This document shows, in pieces, positions 1-9,809 of a DNA stretch of 64,000 nucleotides. Every line of letters begins with the position of its first letter. Within the stretch, counting starts at the first letter, position 1. The stretch lies in assembly GCA_029204225.1 (NCBI GenBank), contig CM055112.1:43368038-43432037 (forward strand), in the 5' to 3' direction. The notes below the pieces were generated by a model. The model saw only the letters and a program-made list of their open reading frames with translations. It made no database searches and had not been told where the DNA came from. Origin of the DNA: Diphasiastrum complanatum. Its lineage: Eukaryota > Streptophyta > Lycopodiopsida > Lycopodiales > Lycopodiaceae. The translations under genes were made by a program, and so were the position numbers.

Positions 1-432
1 CGTTTATACAACTAGCGCCCAGTAACTTGGAAAGTATGTGATTGCCAAATCAGTTGACAACGTTGGGACTTTTTAAAATGCCTAGGAAATGTTCCATGCG
101 TTAAAAAATTATATAAATCAGTATACCAAGTATCATCATTGTAAGTACATAACCAATAAAACTTCAATTACATTTAAATGAAACCTATATTTACAAGTAC
201 ATTGTGCTATGACCCAGTACAAAAACTTATGTTCTTATCTGGCAGATTCCTCCAAAATTCGCATATGTTACTCTCATATCTCACTGAGAATCTTGTAACT
301 CAGCTATAGAAGAATTTATTTCTCTTGAGTAAAATACATATCTAGGAATCTCTGAGACTGGGAACACATCCTTGCTCACAAGTTTTCCAACCCACTTACA
401 ACTTAGCACCAAAATTTCACTCAATCAACCTC

Positions 433-585
433 TCAAGTCATGTGCGAGCTTGCTCCACTATCAATCCACCAAGGATCAATATCTCCAACAATAGAACTCA
501 AACATGAAGACATCACAAAAGCATCATCATTTGTGATATTAGCATCAACACCATCCTCATCAAGAGTTAGCATTAGAGGAGTTCT
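433..585 (-). pseudogene. copia gag-protease junction fragment
   Basis: Read on the minus strand, the segment encodes an acidic linker followed by WWIDSGASSHMT, the Ty1/copia aspartic-protease active-site motif, then a stop. Only about 50 residues remain of a protein that should exceed 1200. The mirror copy in the right arm reads on the plus strand and ends at 49248. The fragment lies opposite in strand to the integrase remnant in the same arm, so the arm is a composite of rearranged pieces. Confidence 0.75.
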
Positions 586-1596
586 CAATATCAAAAAGAC
601 CCTTAAGGAATGCCATGTAGGATAAAAAAAAAATCAAAACAAAAAAAACAATATTGTTTATTTGCTTTCCCCCACCACTACCGAGGCCTCCCCACTCCCA
701 ATAATTTAACTATAGTGTCTACAGTTACAAATAAGAACTCTGAACTGTTCACAATCTAACTTGTCTAAATTCAAAAATATATTCCCTCCAATGGTTATGA
801 AGAGGGCAGTCTTCTCATTGGATATAGAATATGCCCACCATTCCCGAATTCGAATCAGGGAAAAAAAACAAAATGCTTGAATATGCGTTCCCTCCACTGG
901 AATGAAAATATGAGTGTCATCTCCAAATATGAATCCCATCTTCACATTGGAATGAAAATATGAACACCATCTCCAAATATGAGTGCCATCTTCCCATTGA
1001 AATTGAAAAAACCAAATGTTTATGTTACCAAAGCTCTGCTAGCTCTCGACTCCCAATCTGACAAAAAGACACAAAAACGAAATGTTCGCGAATAGCACAA
1101 ACAACAGGAGAAGGTCAAACGACGTGAAAGGAAACTGTCAGCGACACAACAGGAGAAAGTCAAATGACATGAAAATCTTCGTGACACGAAACCCTTTGCA
1201 CTCCAAAGGACTAGGAAGATCAAACAAGTACCATGAAGTACAAATCTCTGATATGATATGGTGACATTAATAGAAGAGCGTTAGGACATGCCTAATCCAC
1301 CATTCTTGTAATTCATGATTAGTTATAGATTGTTTAATCTATCTGATCAGAAATGCTTCTCTGAATGTATGCAATTGCTAGATGCATCAAAATATACAAA
1401 CACAGATAGACAAAATATAGAAAAGAAAAAGTCCGCCAAAGTGAGACAATTTTGTAAGCAGGATCCACAGAGATCAAAGAAGTCTGCTAGTAAGCGAGAC
1501 ACTACTCGTGGGAGAACATTTGTTACATACCTATGTAACTAGCAGTACTTCAGACCCCTAATAGTCCATTTAGTGTTGGGGGCTAAATGGCAAGGT
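586..1596. other. Unassigned part of the inverted-repeat arm
   Basis: No recognised coding sequence. A short plus-strand ORF at 1315-1542 (75 aa, Lys/Ser/Arg-rich) is present in both arms and resembles no family I know. Around 895-1000 two imperfect copies of an 'atgagtgtcatctccaaat'-type segment repeat in tandem. Confidence 0.4.
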
Positions 1597-1755
1597 ACCC
1601 TTAGGATTAAGGGTATGTGCCCTTGGATAAGGGCAGGCACTTATACCTTAGTTGGAGGTATGGAGTCACGTGACCCTTGAATAAGGGATACCCTTAGTAT
1701 TAAGGGTAGGTGTCTTAGATTAAGGTACTAGTGTCCTTGGTTAAGGGCAGGTAGG
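1597..1755. repeat. TAAGGG-rich minisatellite
   Basis: About seven degenerate copies of a unit with core CCTTnnnTAAGGG follow each other. The core is itself an imperfect palindrome, so single-stranded DNA could fold. The array is preserved in the right arm at about 47926-48085. It is not a plant telomere array (TTTAGGG). Confidence 0.7.
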
Positions 1756-1763
1756 TGAGCTAA

Positions 1764-2402
1764 GATGTATGTAACTTTCATTGATGATGTTAGTAGATTT
1801 TGTTAGATCTATCTACTAAAGAGCAAAGATGAAGTGTATGATGTCTTTGTGAAGTTCAAGAATGCAGGGAGAACCAATTTTCTACAAAGATAAAATGCTT
1901 GAGGAGTGACAATGATGGAGAGTACATATCTACGAAGTTCAAGGCTTTTTGTGATGAGCATGGGATCAAAAGGGAGTACACAACTCCAAGGACACCACAT
2001 CAAAATGGAGTGGCCGAGATGATGAATAGGACTTTATGTGAAAGTGCCAAAGCCACGAGGTTAGGTGCTAATCTTCCAAAACCATTTTGGGATCAAGCTT
2101 TGTTGTGTCCTTAATTTCTATGCAATAGGTGGCCAAGTGCCATATTGGATGGAAGAACACATTTTGAGATGCTATTCAAGAGGAGGCCGAGTGTCAACCT
2201 TCTTAAAACTTTTGGATGTACTTGCTATGTCAATATAACTCTTGATGATAGGACAAAGGAGGATCCATCTTCAAGGAAAGGTATATTTGTTGGATTTAGT
2301 GAGGTGACTAAAGCCTACAAGGTTTACATTCCTTTTACTAATAAGGTGATTATGGTTGAAAATTCTATAATTCACACGTGTGGGGAATGTCCAGAAGAGT
2401 GA
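1764..2402 (+). pseudogene. copia integrase fragment
   Basis: The region encodes the rve integrase core and following linker of a Ty1/copia polyprotein. Visible landmarks are VTFIDDVSR at the start, LRSDNDGEY at about 1893-1920 (second catalytic Asp), and TPHQNGVAEMMNRT at about 1992-2030 (catalytic Glu). The downstream FGCTCYVNI and KGIFVGFSE motifs are typical of copia integrase C-termini. It is broken by a stop after VSRFC (about 1803), a frameshift near 1862, and TAA at 2112-2114. RT and RNase H do not follow. The same block, with small differences, lies inverted at 47282-47920. Confidence 0.88.
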
Positions 2403-2544
2403 CTGATCTTGATTAAGCTTTGTGATTGTCACAGTACCCTGATTCTAGATTGTTCAACAAGATCTAGTTCAGAAGATATGGCTAATTCACAATCTAGCAT
2501 GCTAATCAATAGACTATGATAGCAATGAATCAAAGAATGATTAA

Positions 2545-2700
2545 AAGTACAAGATTACAGTGTTTTAGCATTAGCTTCAATACGAGTTAGAGAGAGAAAG
2601 CTAGAGAGATAACAAGAAAAAACAGTTTGGATCCAACCAAGCATGAGATAGCTACAAAACTTTGGTTCTTCATTATTATGTGAATGAGAATGATCTGTAC
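2545..2700. repeat. Stem of an inverted repeat (partner 3590-3735)
   Basis: This segment, including gtgttttagcattagcttca and the following 100 or so bases, is repeated in reverse complement at 3590-3735. The two stems bracket R-family copy 1. A third copy is at 59802-59950, at the boundary where gag orientation is reversed in the right-hand element, and a short piece lies at the inner end of the right 2.6-kb arm. Confidence 0.85.
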
Positions 2701-3225
2701 ATATATAGGAGAGCCAAAATTCGTGGTACTCCTTGCATTCAATGCATATCCTACACCCATTCAAGTGCAAACAACTATTAACTTGACACCTAACTACTAG
2801 CATGCATAGGTTGCACCTAACTTCTACCTACTTTCTCCAAATGGCAATTTCTCAACTAGCCATGTACAAATCTACATGCTTGTGTCCATTAGAGTGACTG
2901 CATGCTTTGCATGTCACTATGGAAACTTTGGACATCATGCATTTATTGTGGCTCGAGTTTCTACAAGGTCATAATTGACCAATTCCATGTGAATCTCTAT
3001 ATGCATGTCAAACTAGACATTGTCAACATTATTGCATATCATACTAGACCAACTAGACTTTATGCATGTCATTGGAATTTGATCTACCTAACCCAAACTC
3101 GCCCTATTCTACAAGGATATGTGCTCAATTCACATACCTTGGATATGTACAAAATATTTACATGGGTAGGATCCCCCAAACATTAACAACAGATGATAGA
3201 TATGTTTTACAATTTTTAACACTCC
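2695..3225. repeat. R-family dispersed repeat, copy 1
   Basis: About 530 bp starting near tatataggagagccaaaat and ending near gatatgttttacaat. Near-identical direct copies lie at 5041-5570 and 59953-60471. No protein motif is seen; ORFs inside it do not match any family. It is probably non-coding retroelement sequence. In copies 2 and 3 it is followed by the same pol remnant. Confidence 0.85.
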
Positions 3226-3316
3226 TCCTTAAAATATATCTATCTGATGTTGGTGAAGATCCTTTGAGTTTGGATTCTTTGCTTTGCATTTGAAGTGAAG
3301 ATGAACAAAGAATCTA

Positions 3317-3502
3317 TCACAACAGTATGCTTACCAAATCCATGATAAGTTCTCTTTGATAGAAATCTTTTCCAAATGCCTTTGAAAAATATTCCACCAA
3401 CCTGCTACTATGCCAATGTACCTCCTTCATGTCTGGTGTCGATCCTGGGTATGCAAAGTCCACATGCATGAAGTTGGCTGCAAGAAAGACTGAAAAAAAC
3501 AA
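3317..3502 (-). pseudogene. Possible copia RNase H tail
   Basis: The minus-strand reading includes EVHWHSSRLVEYFSKAFGKD, which resembles the VADIFTKALGK end of copia polyproteins. Only about 60 residues are present and no catalytic motif is seen. The assignment rests on a short match and is tentative. The rest of 3226-3590 shows no feature. Confidence 0.35.
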
Positions 3503-3589
3503 GGTTTACATGCCTCATCATGACCACAAAGATCATACAGATCAAAATTGTACCATGAGCAATATTCAAGATTAAGCATACTAGCTTCA

Positions 3590-3735
3590 CATTCACAAAA
3601 TAATGAAGAACCAAAGTTTTGTAGCTATCTCATGCTTGGTTGGATCTAAACTGTTTTTTCTTGTTATCTCTCTAGCTTTCTCTCTCTAACTCGTGTTGAA
3701 GCTAATGCTAAAACACTGTAATCTTGTACTTTTTT
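3590..3735. repeat. Stem of an inverted repeat (partner 2545-2700)
   Basis: Reverse complement of 2545-2700. It leads straight into the gag ORF that starts at 3876, and the same join is found, on the opposite strand, at 59802-59950. Confidence 0.85.
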
Positions 3736-3875
3736 TCAAGTACAATTGCATGTGTTTCACATAGGAAGGTAGTACATTTTTTGAAAATACCTATAGTGAA
3801 AGAGAGTAGGAATTCTAAGTCAGATAGGAACAAGCTCAAACATATTGCAGTCCAATTACAAGAGTCTTCACATTC

Positions 3876-4700
3876 ATGGCATCTAAAGGAGATTGTCTCT
3901 TTCAAGCTAGTGAAAGACTATACACCTTTAACTATTCAGTTTGGAAGGATAGGATAGAATCCTTGTTGATTCTCTATGGTGTAATGGATATTGTAACTGG
4001 AACTAAAGTTGAACCTGCAACTTTTGATGAGGCTCAGAGATTCAAGAAGAGAGCAAGAATTGCTCTACATATCATCAAATTGAACATCTCTGATGAGATG
4101 TTGAGAGAGATTAGTTCATGCACCTCAACAAAGGAGACTTGGGAGACTTTGAAGAACCTTCAAGAAGCTGAGATCAAGTCAAGAAAGAGGAGTAAGAACC
4201 AGTACTCTCATGCCTATAGTGGAGTAGAAGATGAGTCAGCTCATCCTTCTAACTTCAAGAAGAAGACACAAGAAGTTCAAACCAGTTGTATCATAGAAGT
4301 CTCACATGCAAGTTGTGGAGAGGCATCTCTTCTGATGTCTAGTTTTCTTCTTTACCTTTTAATGATGTATCATGGTATATTGATAGTGGAGCAACAACTC
4401 ATATGAGTTGCTCCAAAGTACTTTTTTTTCTATTGAATCTGTTCTAGACCCTAAGAAATCAATATACACAGCAGTTGGTGATGCATGTGCAATTGAAGGT
4501 GTTGGAAGTTGTTCCTTAAAACTTACATCTTCTATAAATTTTGCACTTTCCAATGTTCTCTATGTGCCTAATCTCACAAAGAGTGTGATTAGTGTAGGAA
4601 AGGTGTTAGATGATGGTTCAATATCAATGGTTGTTTCATAAAGAAAAAAGATAAGATCCTTGTAAGTGGATCTAAATATGGAGGTATTTTCAAGCTAGAT
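3876..4700 (+). pseudogene. copia gag with internal deletion, joined to protease
   Basis: The N-terminal half is a copia Gag (UBN2/retrotran_gag type) with LYTFNYSVWKDRIESLL near the start and ETWETLKNLQEAE near residue 90. After that, most of Gag, including the zinc knuckle, is missing. At about 4377-4410 a second frame encodes YIDSGATTHMSCSK, the protease active site, and continues with IEGVGSC and LSNVLYVPNLTKSVISVGK, typical of copia protease. The gag frame runs out of phase over the protease motif, so a frameshift separates them. An almost identical copy lies on the minus strand at 58734-59662. The 5' part (before 3876) is the inverted-repeat stem, not a normal LTR leader. Confidence 0.85.
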
Positions 4701-4740
4701 GTGCATGAAAATTCAAGTTTATGTGATGCTGCATTGATGA

Positions 4741-5040
4741 CTTATGTTTCCAAGGAGGAGCTATGGTATAGGAAGTTGTATGTTTCCAAATTCAGGTCTA
4801 TCCGATGTTCATCTTTCTTTATCAGTAAGCAAGGAAAGTGTTTCTTGTTGTGCATGTCCTATTGATGGATTCACAAGTTACATTTGGTTGTGTCTTGTCT
4901 CGTCAAGTTTTTTGGTGCATGTGTATGTTCCATCATGCAAAACTTTATGGAGTTATGAAGCTAATGGAAGGAGTGCACTTTATGAAGTCTTGTTCAGTTA
5001 AGCCTAAGGTTGTATACCTCAATGTTCTTGAAGACTATTG
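4741..5040. other. Non-assignable copia-derived spacer
   Basis: The segment between the protease remnant and R-family copy 2 keeps plus-strand ORFs but shows no clear GAG-pre-integrase or integrase motif. It is absent from the second copy of the locus, where gag/protease lies inverted on the other side of R copy 3. Confidence 0.4.
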
Positions 5041-5570
5041 ATATGTACATATATAGAAGAGCCAAAATTCGTGGTACTCCTTGTATTCAATGCATATCCT
5101 ACACCTATTCAAGTGCAAACAACTATTAACTTGACACCTAACTGCTAGCATGCATAGGTTCCACCTAACTTCTACCTACTTTCTTCAAATGGCAATTTCT
5201 CAACTAGCCATGTACAAATCTACATGCATGTGTCCATTAGAGTGATTGCATGCTTTGCATGTCACTATGAAAACTTAGGACATCATGCATTTATTGTGGC
5301 TCGAGTTTCTACAAGGTCATAATTGACCAATTCCATGTGAATCTCTATATGCATGTCAAACTAGACATTGTCAACGTTATTGCATATCATACTAGACCAA
5401 CTAGACTTTATGCATGTCACTAGAATTTGATCTACCTAACCCAAACTCGTCCTATTCTACAAGGATATGTGCTCAATTCACATACCTTGGATATATACAA
5501 AATATTTACATGGGTAGGATCCCCCAAGCATTAACAACAAATAATAGATATGTTTTACAATATTTAACAA
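5041..5570. repeat. R-family dispersed repeat, copy 2
   Basis: Direct copy of 2695-3225 and of 59953-60471. It is followed immediately by the pol remnant at 5571. In the right-hand copy about 90 bases around this junction (5560-5648) are missing. Confidence 0.85.
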
Positions 5571-6726
5571 TTATTGGTAGAGATGTCATTTTTTATGAGG
5601 GAAATATTCCAAAGGTGCTTCAAGTGATGATGGTGTGGATAGATCTAACACTCCTGATGTTGATGTAAAGGCTCCTACTTTAGATGGTGACGATGAAGGA
5701 CTCTCATCAAGTCAAAATCCAAGGAGAACATCAAGGAAAAGACAAACACTGTCAAGGCTCACATATGATGAGAAAGGTAAGCAAGTGGAAGTGACTCATT
5801 TTGCATTTCTCACATTTTTTGGTGGATCTTCTTGTGTAGATGATGCTATGCAAGTAGATGGATGTTTTCATGATTTTTCAAAAACTAATGGATCTGGAAA
5901 AGAGGTCTTAATCAATGGCTTTGATGGTCAAGTGGAAGATCAAGAGGTTGATCTCAAAGGGATTCAAAAACACAAAAGGAAAGGTGGCAATTTGGAGCTA
6001 GTCAAAGGAGAGTCAATTGGCAAAGATGTTATGGATCTGTTTTGTAGGTTAGTGAAGACTCAAGTAAGGTCAAAGGAGCAGCAAGGAAGTGTTCTTCAAG
6101 TCTACTTTACTTGTTCTATCTCATGTTTGAGCAATTTCATGTGGATGTGTGCAAATTGTCAAGATATGATCAAACTAGCTACATTGGTGAGCATCATTTT
6201 GATATTGGAGTTGTACTAGCATTCTTGGCTGGTTTTGCTGATGGAAATGGCTCATTTATGGAGTTTCATAGTGGATACATGGCAAGAAAGGACAAAGTGG
6301 GAGGATACAAGGAAGCAAATGGTGATCACTCACATTTATTGTTTGGTTGCTATAATTTTCTAGAGAGTTCAAATTTGATAGCATGGAGGAATCATCTCAT
6401 TTACATTCTATTTGGTTCTTCATGTTCTATTCACATCTTGACATGTAAAATTGATGTAAGAAATAGTGTGAAGCATCCCAAGTGGAAACTATTCTCTATA
6501 TCAATTGTAAAAGCTACTATAAAACCTTGGAAAGGAGGTCTATACTTAGAATGGAAATCATTATAAAGTTGGATCAAAGTTCTATGGTCAAAACTATGCT
6601 AGGAGTGCAAGCATATTAAGGTGGCATATCACTTTGTGAGATGTGTCCTCGAGGGAATGTGTAGCTGATATCTTAACCAAAGCATTGGGAAGTAGGACCT
6701 CACTTGGAGCTCAAAGTCTATGCTAA
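5571..6726 (+). pseudogene. copia pol remnant: linker and RNase H end
   Basis: The 5' part encodes a Ser/Thr/Arg-rich linker (RRTSRKRQTLSRLTYDEKGK) of the kind that precedes the RVT_2 reverse transcriptase in copia. The RT itself is not recognisable: the 151-aa ORF at 6111-6566 lacks YVDD and matches no RT block I know. The 3' end encodes VADILTKALGSRTSLGAQSL and a stop at about 6724, the typical C-terminus of copia RNase H. A purine-rich tract (gttgaagaggaagtg) follows and could be the polypurine tract before the 3' LTR. The whole stretch recurs at 60472-61550. Confidence 0.7.
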
Positions 6727-6747
6727 ATCTAGTTGAAGAGGAAGTGT

Positions 6748-7332
6748 GAGAAATTTCAACTAGTTTTGCTATTTTGGTCATATTTGTATATTTGGCAATT
6801 GAGGACAATTTTCATATTAGACTTAGAGTTTGAATTTTCAAGGTAATATTAGTCTAAAAGTATTTGAATAAACACTTTTTGAATGTGTGGAAAAGTGTAG
6901 TAGACGAGTTTTAGAAGATTCAATTTGAATGTGGAGACATTTTAATCTAGTCCACATTAATGCTAGGGTTTTTGTTATGGAAGGAAATCAAACTCATTAG
7001 AGAGTCATGAATCTACTATATATAGCTGTACACTTGTGGGAAGAGACACATTCTCTCTCTCTTATCTCACTTCATGCTTATACATGAGTGATCTTGGGTT
7101 CATCTTTCCATTGGTGCACTATATTTATGAGATCTTGCAATCTCGTGTGTAGACTGCTTATTTTATGTTAGTTTTGGATCCACATGTGTGAAATACAATA
7201 TCTTACTATTTTTGTATGGACATCAACTTCATCATATCATATGTTTGATGTTTGATCAGGTTCTTATTGAGTTTGCATCTCTTTCATAGAGTAGATGTTG
7301 AATTTTCTACATTGATCTATTTCTAACCAAAG
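6748..7332 (+). repeat. Putative 3' LTR of the left copia element
   Basis: It starts right after the purine-rich tract with TGAGAAATTTC and contains a TATA-like TATATATAG near 7018. It probably ends near ctatttctaacca, before the unrelated transposon sequence that begins at about 7368. The right-hand copy is 61569-62155. A matching 5' LTR was not found in the window, so the ends are estimates. Confidence 0.55.
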
Positions 7333-7367
7333 ATCAGGTTATGGATTTGGATCTTGATTGATCTCCT

Positions 7368-8370
7368 CCTAGTAACATCTTTTGCCATTTTCATGCATTA
7401 CAAACAAGGATGTTTAGATGGAGCATTGTGAGAGACATTATACATGCATTTCAATGTTTTCAAATCACCAGCTAAGTGCCATTCAACATTGAAGTCTCCA
7501 ACTCTTGGAACATTAAGAAATCTTCCATCCATATGGTCCTTGATGATCCTAGGGTAAGATGTCCTAGAGATTATATCATGAAACTCCTTTAGTACCTATC
7601 CAAAGAATTAATCAAACTTAGTTTAATATGAATTAATACAATCCATTGAATCTAATGTAATAATGAGAATAATTACCTGAAACACTACCAACTACCATAT
7701 ATCATTTCCAGACTGGACCTGAATCTGAAATTTCCTTGGTCCACTATTTGGTATAGTGCACCATTCATGAGAGTTATACTAACTCTCTCCATCTTCTACC
7801 CTTTCACAATTTCTAACTCATCTAACTTAAGTACTATGATTATTTTGCCATTTACCTTTTCAAAGGTTATATCATAGAATGTGACCATGTATCTTAGCAA
7901 GTAATTTAGATCAACAAATAAGTTGTTTGATAAATTATAAGAAATTGATCTTCCATCAATTTCATACACCAAATCAATATGAAATGAGGTACAAATGATC
8001 TTATACATACCTATGTTCAATGTATCCCTCTCTTTCTTCAAGCCTATAGGATTGGGACTTTTCTAATTCGAACTTGCTTAAAATCTTGTCTAATAAGTTT
8101 AAATATTGTTGCATATGCTTCCCTACTAATACTTGCAAAATCACAAGCACCCTAAACTATAGTCTTATCTAAAAAAAATTTAATGTCCACCATCAAAGAC
8201 TTTGTTATTTTGCATTTTACATTGGAACTCCTATTGTTCATCATGATACACTCAACAGATTTGCCTATCAATATTGAGCCCAACGACATTCCAAGTGAAG
8301 CATTGTCTTTAATATTACGAGGAGCTACTAATGCAGATGTGCAAAAAAACAGATAGTTAGCAGAATATCA
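7368..8370 (-). pseudogene. DDE-like DNA-transposon transposase, partial copy A
   Basis: This minus-strand segment is a truncated direct copy of 12385-13500. It encodes the middle of the transposase, including LLRYMVTFYDITFEKVNGK and then VLKLDELEIVKG, which may hold the first acidic catalytic residue. It stops short of the C-terminal half, ending where the copia LTR abuts. A near-identical copy lies at 62190-63197. Its 5' side continues into the coiled-coil segment at 8577-8702, which follows the histone-like domain. Confidence 0.7.
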
Positions 8371-8576
8371 CCATAGCTGAAATAAATTCATATGTCATTG
8401 ATCAAGTTACAAAAATCAAAATATGCTTACTTTAATACACGAATCCTTCTATTTTGATAACCTTCTTTTGAAAGAGTTTGAATATCCTTGCAACTTTGTC
8501 ACTTTCGCTTCTTATTCCCAGCCCTCTTCTTAACCACATCTTTCAATAATTGTAAGTTTTCAATTCGAATAGATTA

Positions 8577-8702
8577 TAAGATTGATTGCATTTGCTCTAG
8601 TTCTGATTTGATATCAATTGTTATCTTCTGTAACGATTCACTCTTTATTTTAAGTTGTTCATTTTTCTCTAAAGTATTTTGGAGAAGACAATCTCTATTC
8701 TC
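8577..8702 (-). CDS. Coiled-coil segment fused to the H3-like domain
   Basis: The frame of the H3-like domain continues without a break into ENRDCLLQNTLEKNEQL and then KSELEQMQSIL before TAA at 8574-8576. Leucines and charged residues are spaced as in a coiled coil. The same module sits at about 13640-13830 in transposase copy B, where it starts ML-EGELIRISS and has no histone upstream. Beyond the stop both copies encode a basic KKRK end. The coiled coil therefore belongs to the transposon, and the H3-like part was joined to it or lost from the other copy. Confidence 0.6.
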
Positions 8703-9041
8703 AGGCATTATGGTGACTCTCTTGGAATGAATAGCAAGCAAAAATGAATCTTAAAAATAAAGGTTCATATAGTCTTCAGCAGCTTCCTGAAGGCACTGGA
8801 GAGCAGTGGGTGTGAATCTAACAAGCTGTCCGAGATCATTTTTAGTTATGTTTCGGACGACACAGTAGAATGGAGCTCTGGGAATCAATAGAGCGGTTGG
8901 TCTCTGGTACTTACGTATTTCAGAGAGCCACCTACTGCAGTTGCGCCTTCTAGATCTAGCGGGAGGTGTAATGGCAACCGTAGGAGCTGAGGACGAGCCA
9001 GCAAAGAAGAAATCCATCCTTGTCTGCTTTCTCCTATCCAT
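8703..9041 (-). pseudogene. Histone H3/CENH3-like domain with one in-frame stop
   Basis: The ORF opens with ATG at 9039-9041, a short basic tail (MDRRKQTR, then PARSRRR), and the H3 fold. SEIRKYQRPTALLIPRAPF matches alpha-N and the start of alpha-1. RFTPTALQCLQEAAEDYM matches alpha-2. After TAA at 8751-8753 the same frame gives DSFLLAIHSKRVTIMP, the diagnostic end of H3. The stop stands where H3 has Glu in the FED motif, so one GAA-to-TAA change explains it. LLIP, VRNIT and a one-residue longer loop 1 favour CENH3 over canonical H3. After MP the frame passes into a transposon coiled coil instead of the usual H3 C-terminus. No intron is visible. It could be a captured centromeric histone pseudogene or a transposon-encoded histone variant. 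The duplicate locus at 62-64 kb lacks it. Confidence 0.8.
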
Positions 9042-9055
9042 GGAAGTGTACTAGG

Positions 9056-9798
9056 GGATATCGCACTTGTGCGTGACGACTAGGATAAGCAGGGAAGGAT
9101 TATGAAGTGCTCGCAGAGGACCGATATGTACGAAAAGAATGTACGGTATATCGAACCTGTGTGAGCCAAAATCAGAGAGAATGTTTAGTATAGAAGAGAG
9201 GCGCCGATATGAGGAGACACGTAGGCAAAAATATTGGACCTGTGCGCATGGAAGACAGTAGGCAAAATATCAATTGTGAAGGAGGCGCACAACTGCGATA
9301 TGCAAAGCAAAAAAAAAAGTGAAAAAAATTCATCAGAGTTTGTGATTTTATTTCGCGGTTTGCACGTGCGAAAGAACGTCCTGCCACACGTGTGGGATTT
9401 GTATGGCCAAATGCGAGAGCGACACGTGTTGTCAAATTGACGAATGAACATGAGACATGTGTAATGGTGTCATTTCACACGTGTCCAAGTGTCACCTCAC
9501 ACGTGCCAGTGCTTGCAGTCCAATCAAAAGTACACACGTGTCCATTGACCGTTGACCACACGTGTGAAAATTCAGTATAAAAGGCACGAAACTCGATCAT
9601 TTTTTTACTTTTTTCTTTCTCGAAATTTGCAGCATATCGCTCTTCTGCGCGCACTTTGTTGTCCATTTTTTGCAACGATACCTACTTGCGCACAAGTGCA
9701 ATATTCAGTTGCTACCTTTCATACATCTCGCTATTGTGCACGATCTTTAGAGTTAGTTTTGTTTCATTTGTTCTCCCTCATGCACAAGTGCGATATCT
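9056..9798. repeat. Iteron-like repeats in a divergent intergenic region
   Basis: At least six copies of a motif close to GCGCACAAGTGCRATAT occur. They read on the minus strand at 9056-9075, 9145-9167 and 9231-9250, and on the plus strand at 9284-9303, 9686-9705 and 9779-9798. Copies near the H3-like ORF face one way and copies near the plus-strand gene face the other. The first and last are close to perfect inverted repeats (ATATCGCACTTGTGC and its complement). They may be transposase-binding or regulatory repeats. No search for further copies outside this interval was possible. Confidence 0.75.
9363..9583 (+). promoter_or_regulatory. G-box cluster with TATA box
   Basis: CACGTG occurs seven times, at 9363, 9387, 9423, 9478, 9500, 9535 and 9559, mostly as ACACGTGT. 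Two TTGACC W-box-like cores lie at about 9544-9557, and TATAAAAG is at 9576-9583. The ATG of the plus-strand gene is about 230 bases downstream, a normal plant spacing. CACGTG is the core bound by bZIP and bHLH factors, and ACACGTGT resembles an ABA-response element. The cluster could also serve the divergent H3-like ORF at 9041. Confidence 0.75.
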
Positions 9799-9809
9799 AC
9801 CGTAGTTCC

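Larger units (their letters stand above)
1..2624. repeat. Left arm of a 2.6-kb inverted repeat of copia debris
   Basis: This block recurs in reverse complement at 47059-49680. Position 1 pairs with 49680 and position 2624 with 47059, with scattered substitutions only. The arm holds a minus-strand gag/protease scrap and a plus-strand integrase fragment, so it was already scrambled before it was duplicated. The arm may extend beyond the window start, because its first bases already match the outer end of the right arm. The inner end falls in a sequence that also begins the hairpin repeat at 2545-2700. Confidence 0.93.

Noticed and set aside
440-625. Plus-strand 61-aa ORF
   Set aside because: Antisense shadow of the copia protease fragment, which has the recognisable DSGAS motif on the minus strand.
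1597-1755. Interstitial telomere repeat
   Set aside because: The unit is TAAGGG with palindromic CCTT, not the plant TTTAGGG tandem array.
6111-6566. 151-aa ORF (and its copy at 60934-61389) as a possible new gene
   Set aside because: It lies where RT should be in a copia remnant, is conserved only because the copies are young, and overlaps another ORF. No independent evidence of a gene.
9172-9451. Minus-strand ORFs in the intergenic control region
   Set aside because: They overlap each other and the iterons and G-boxes; composition is Cys/Phe-rich and not protein-like.
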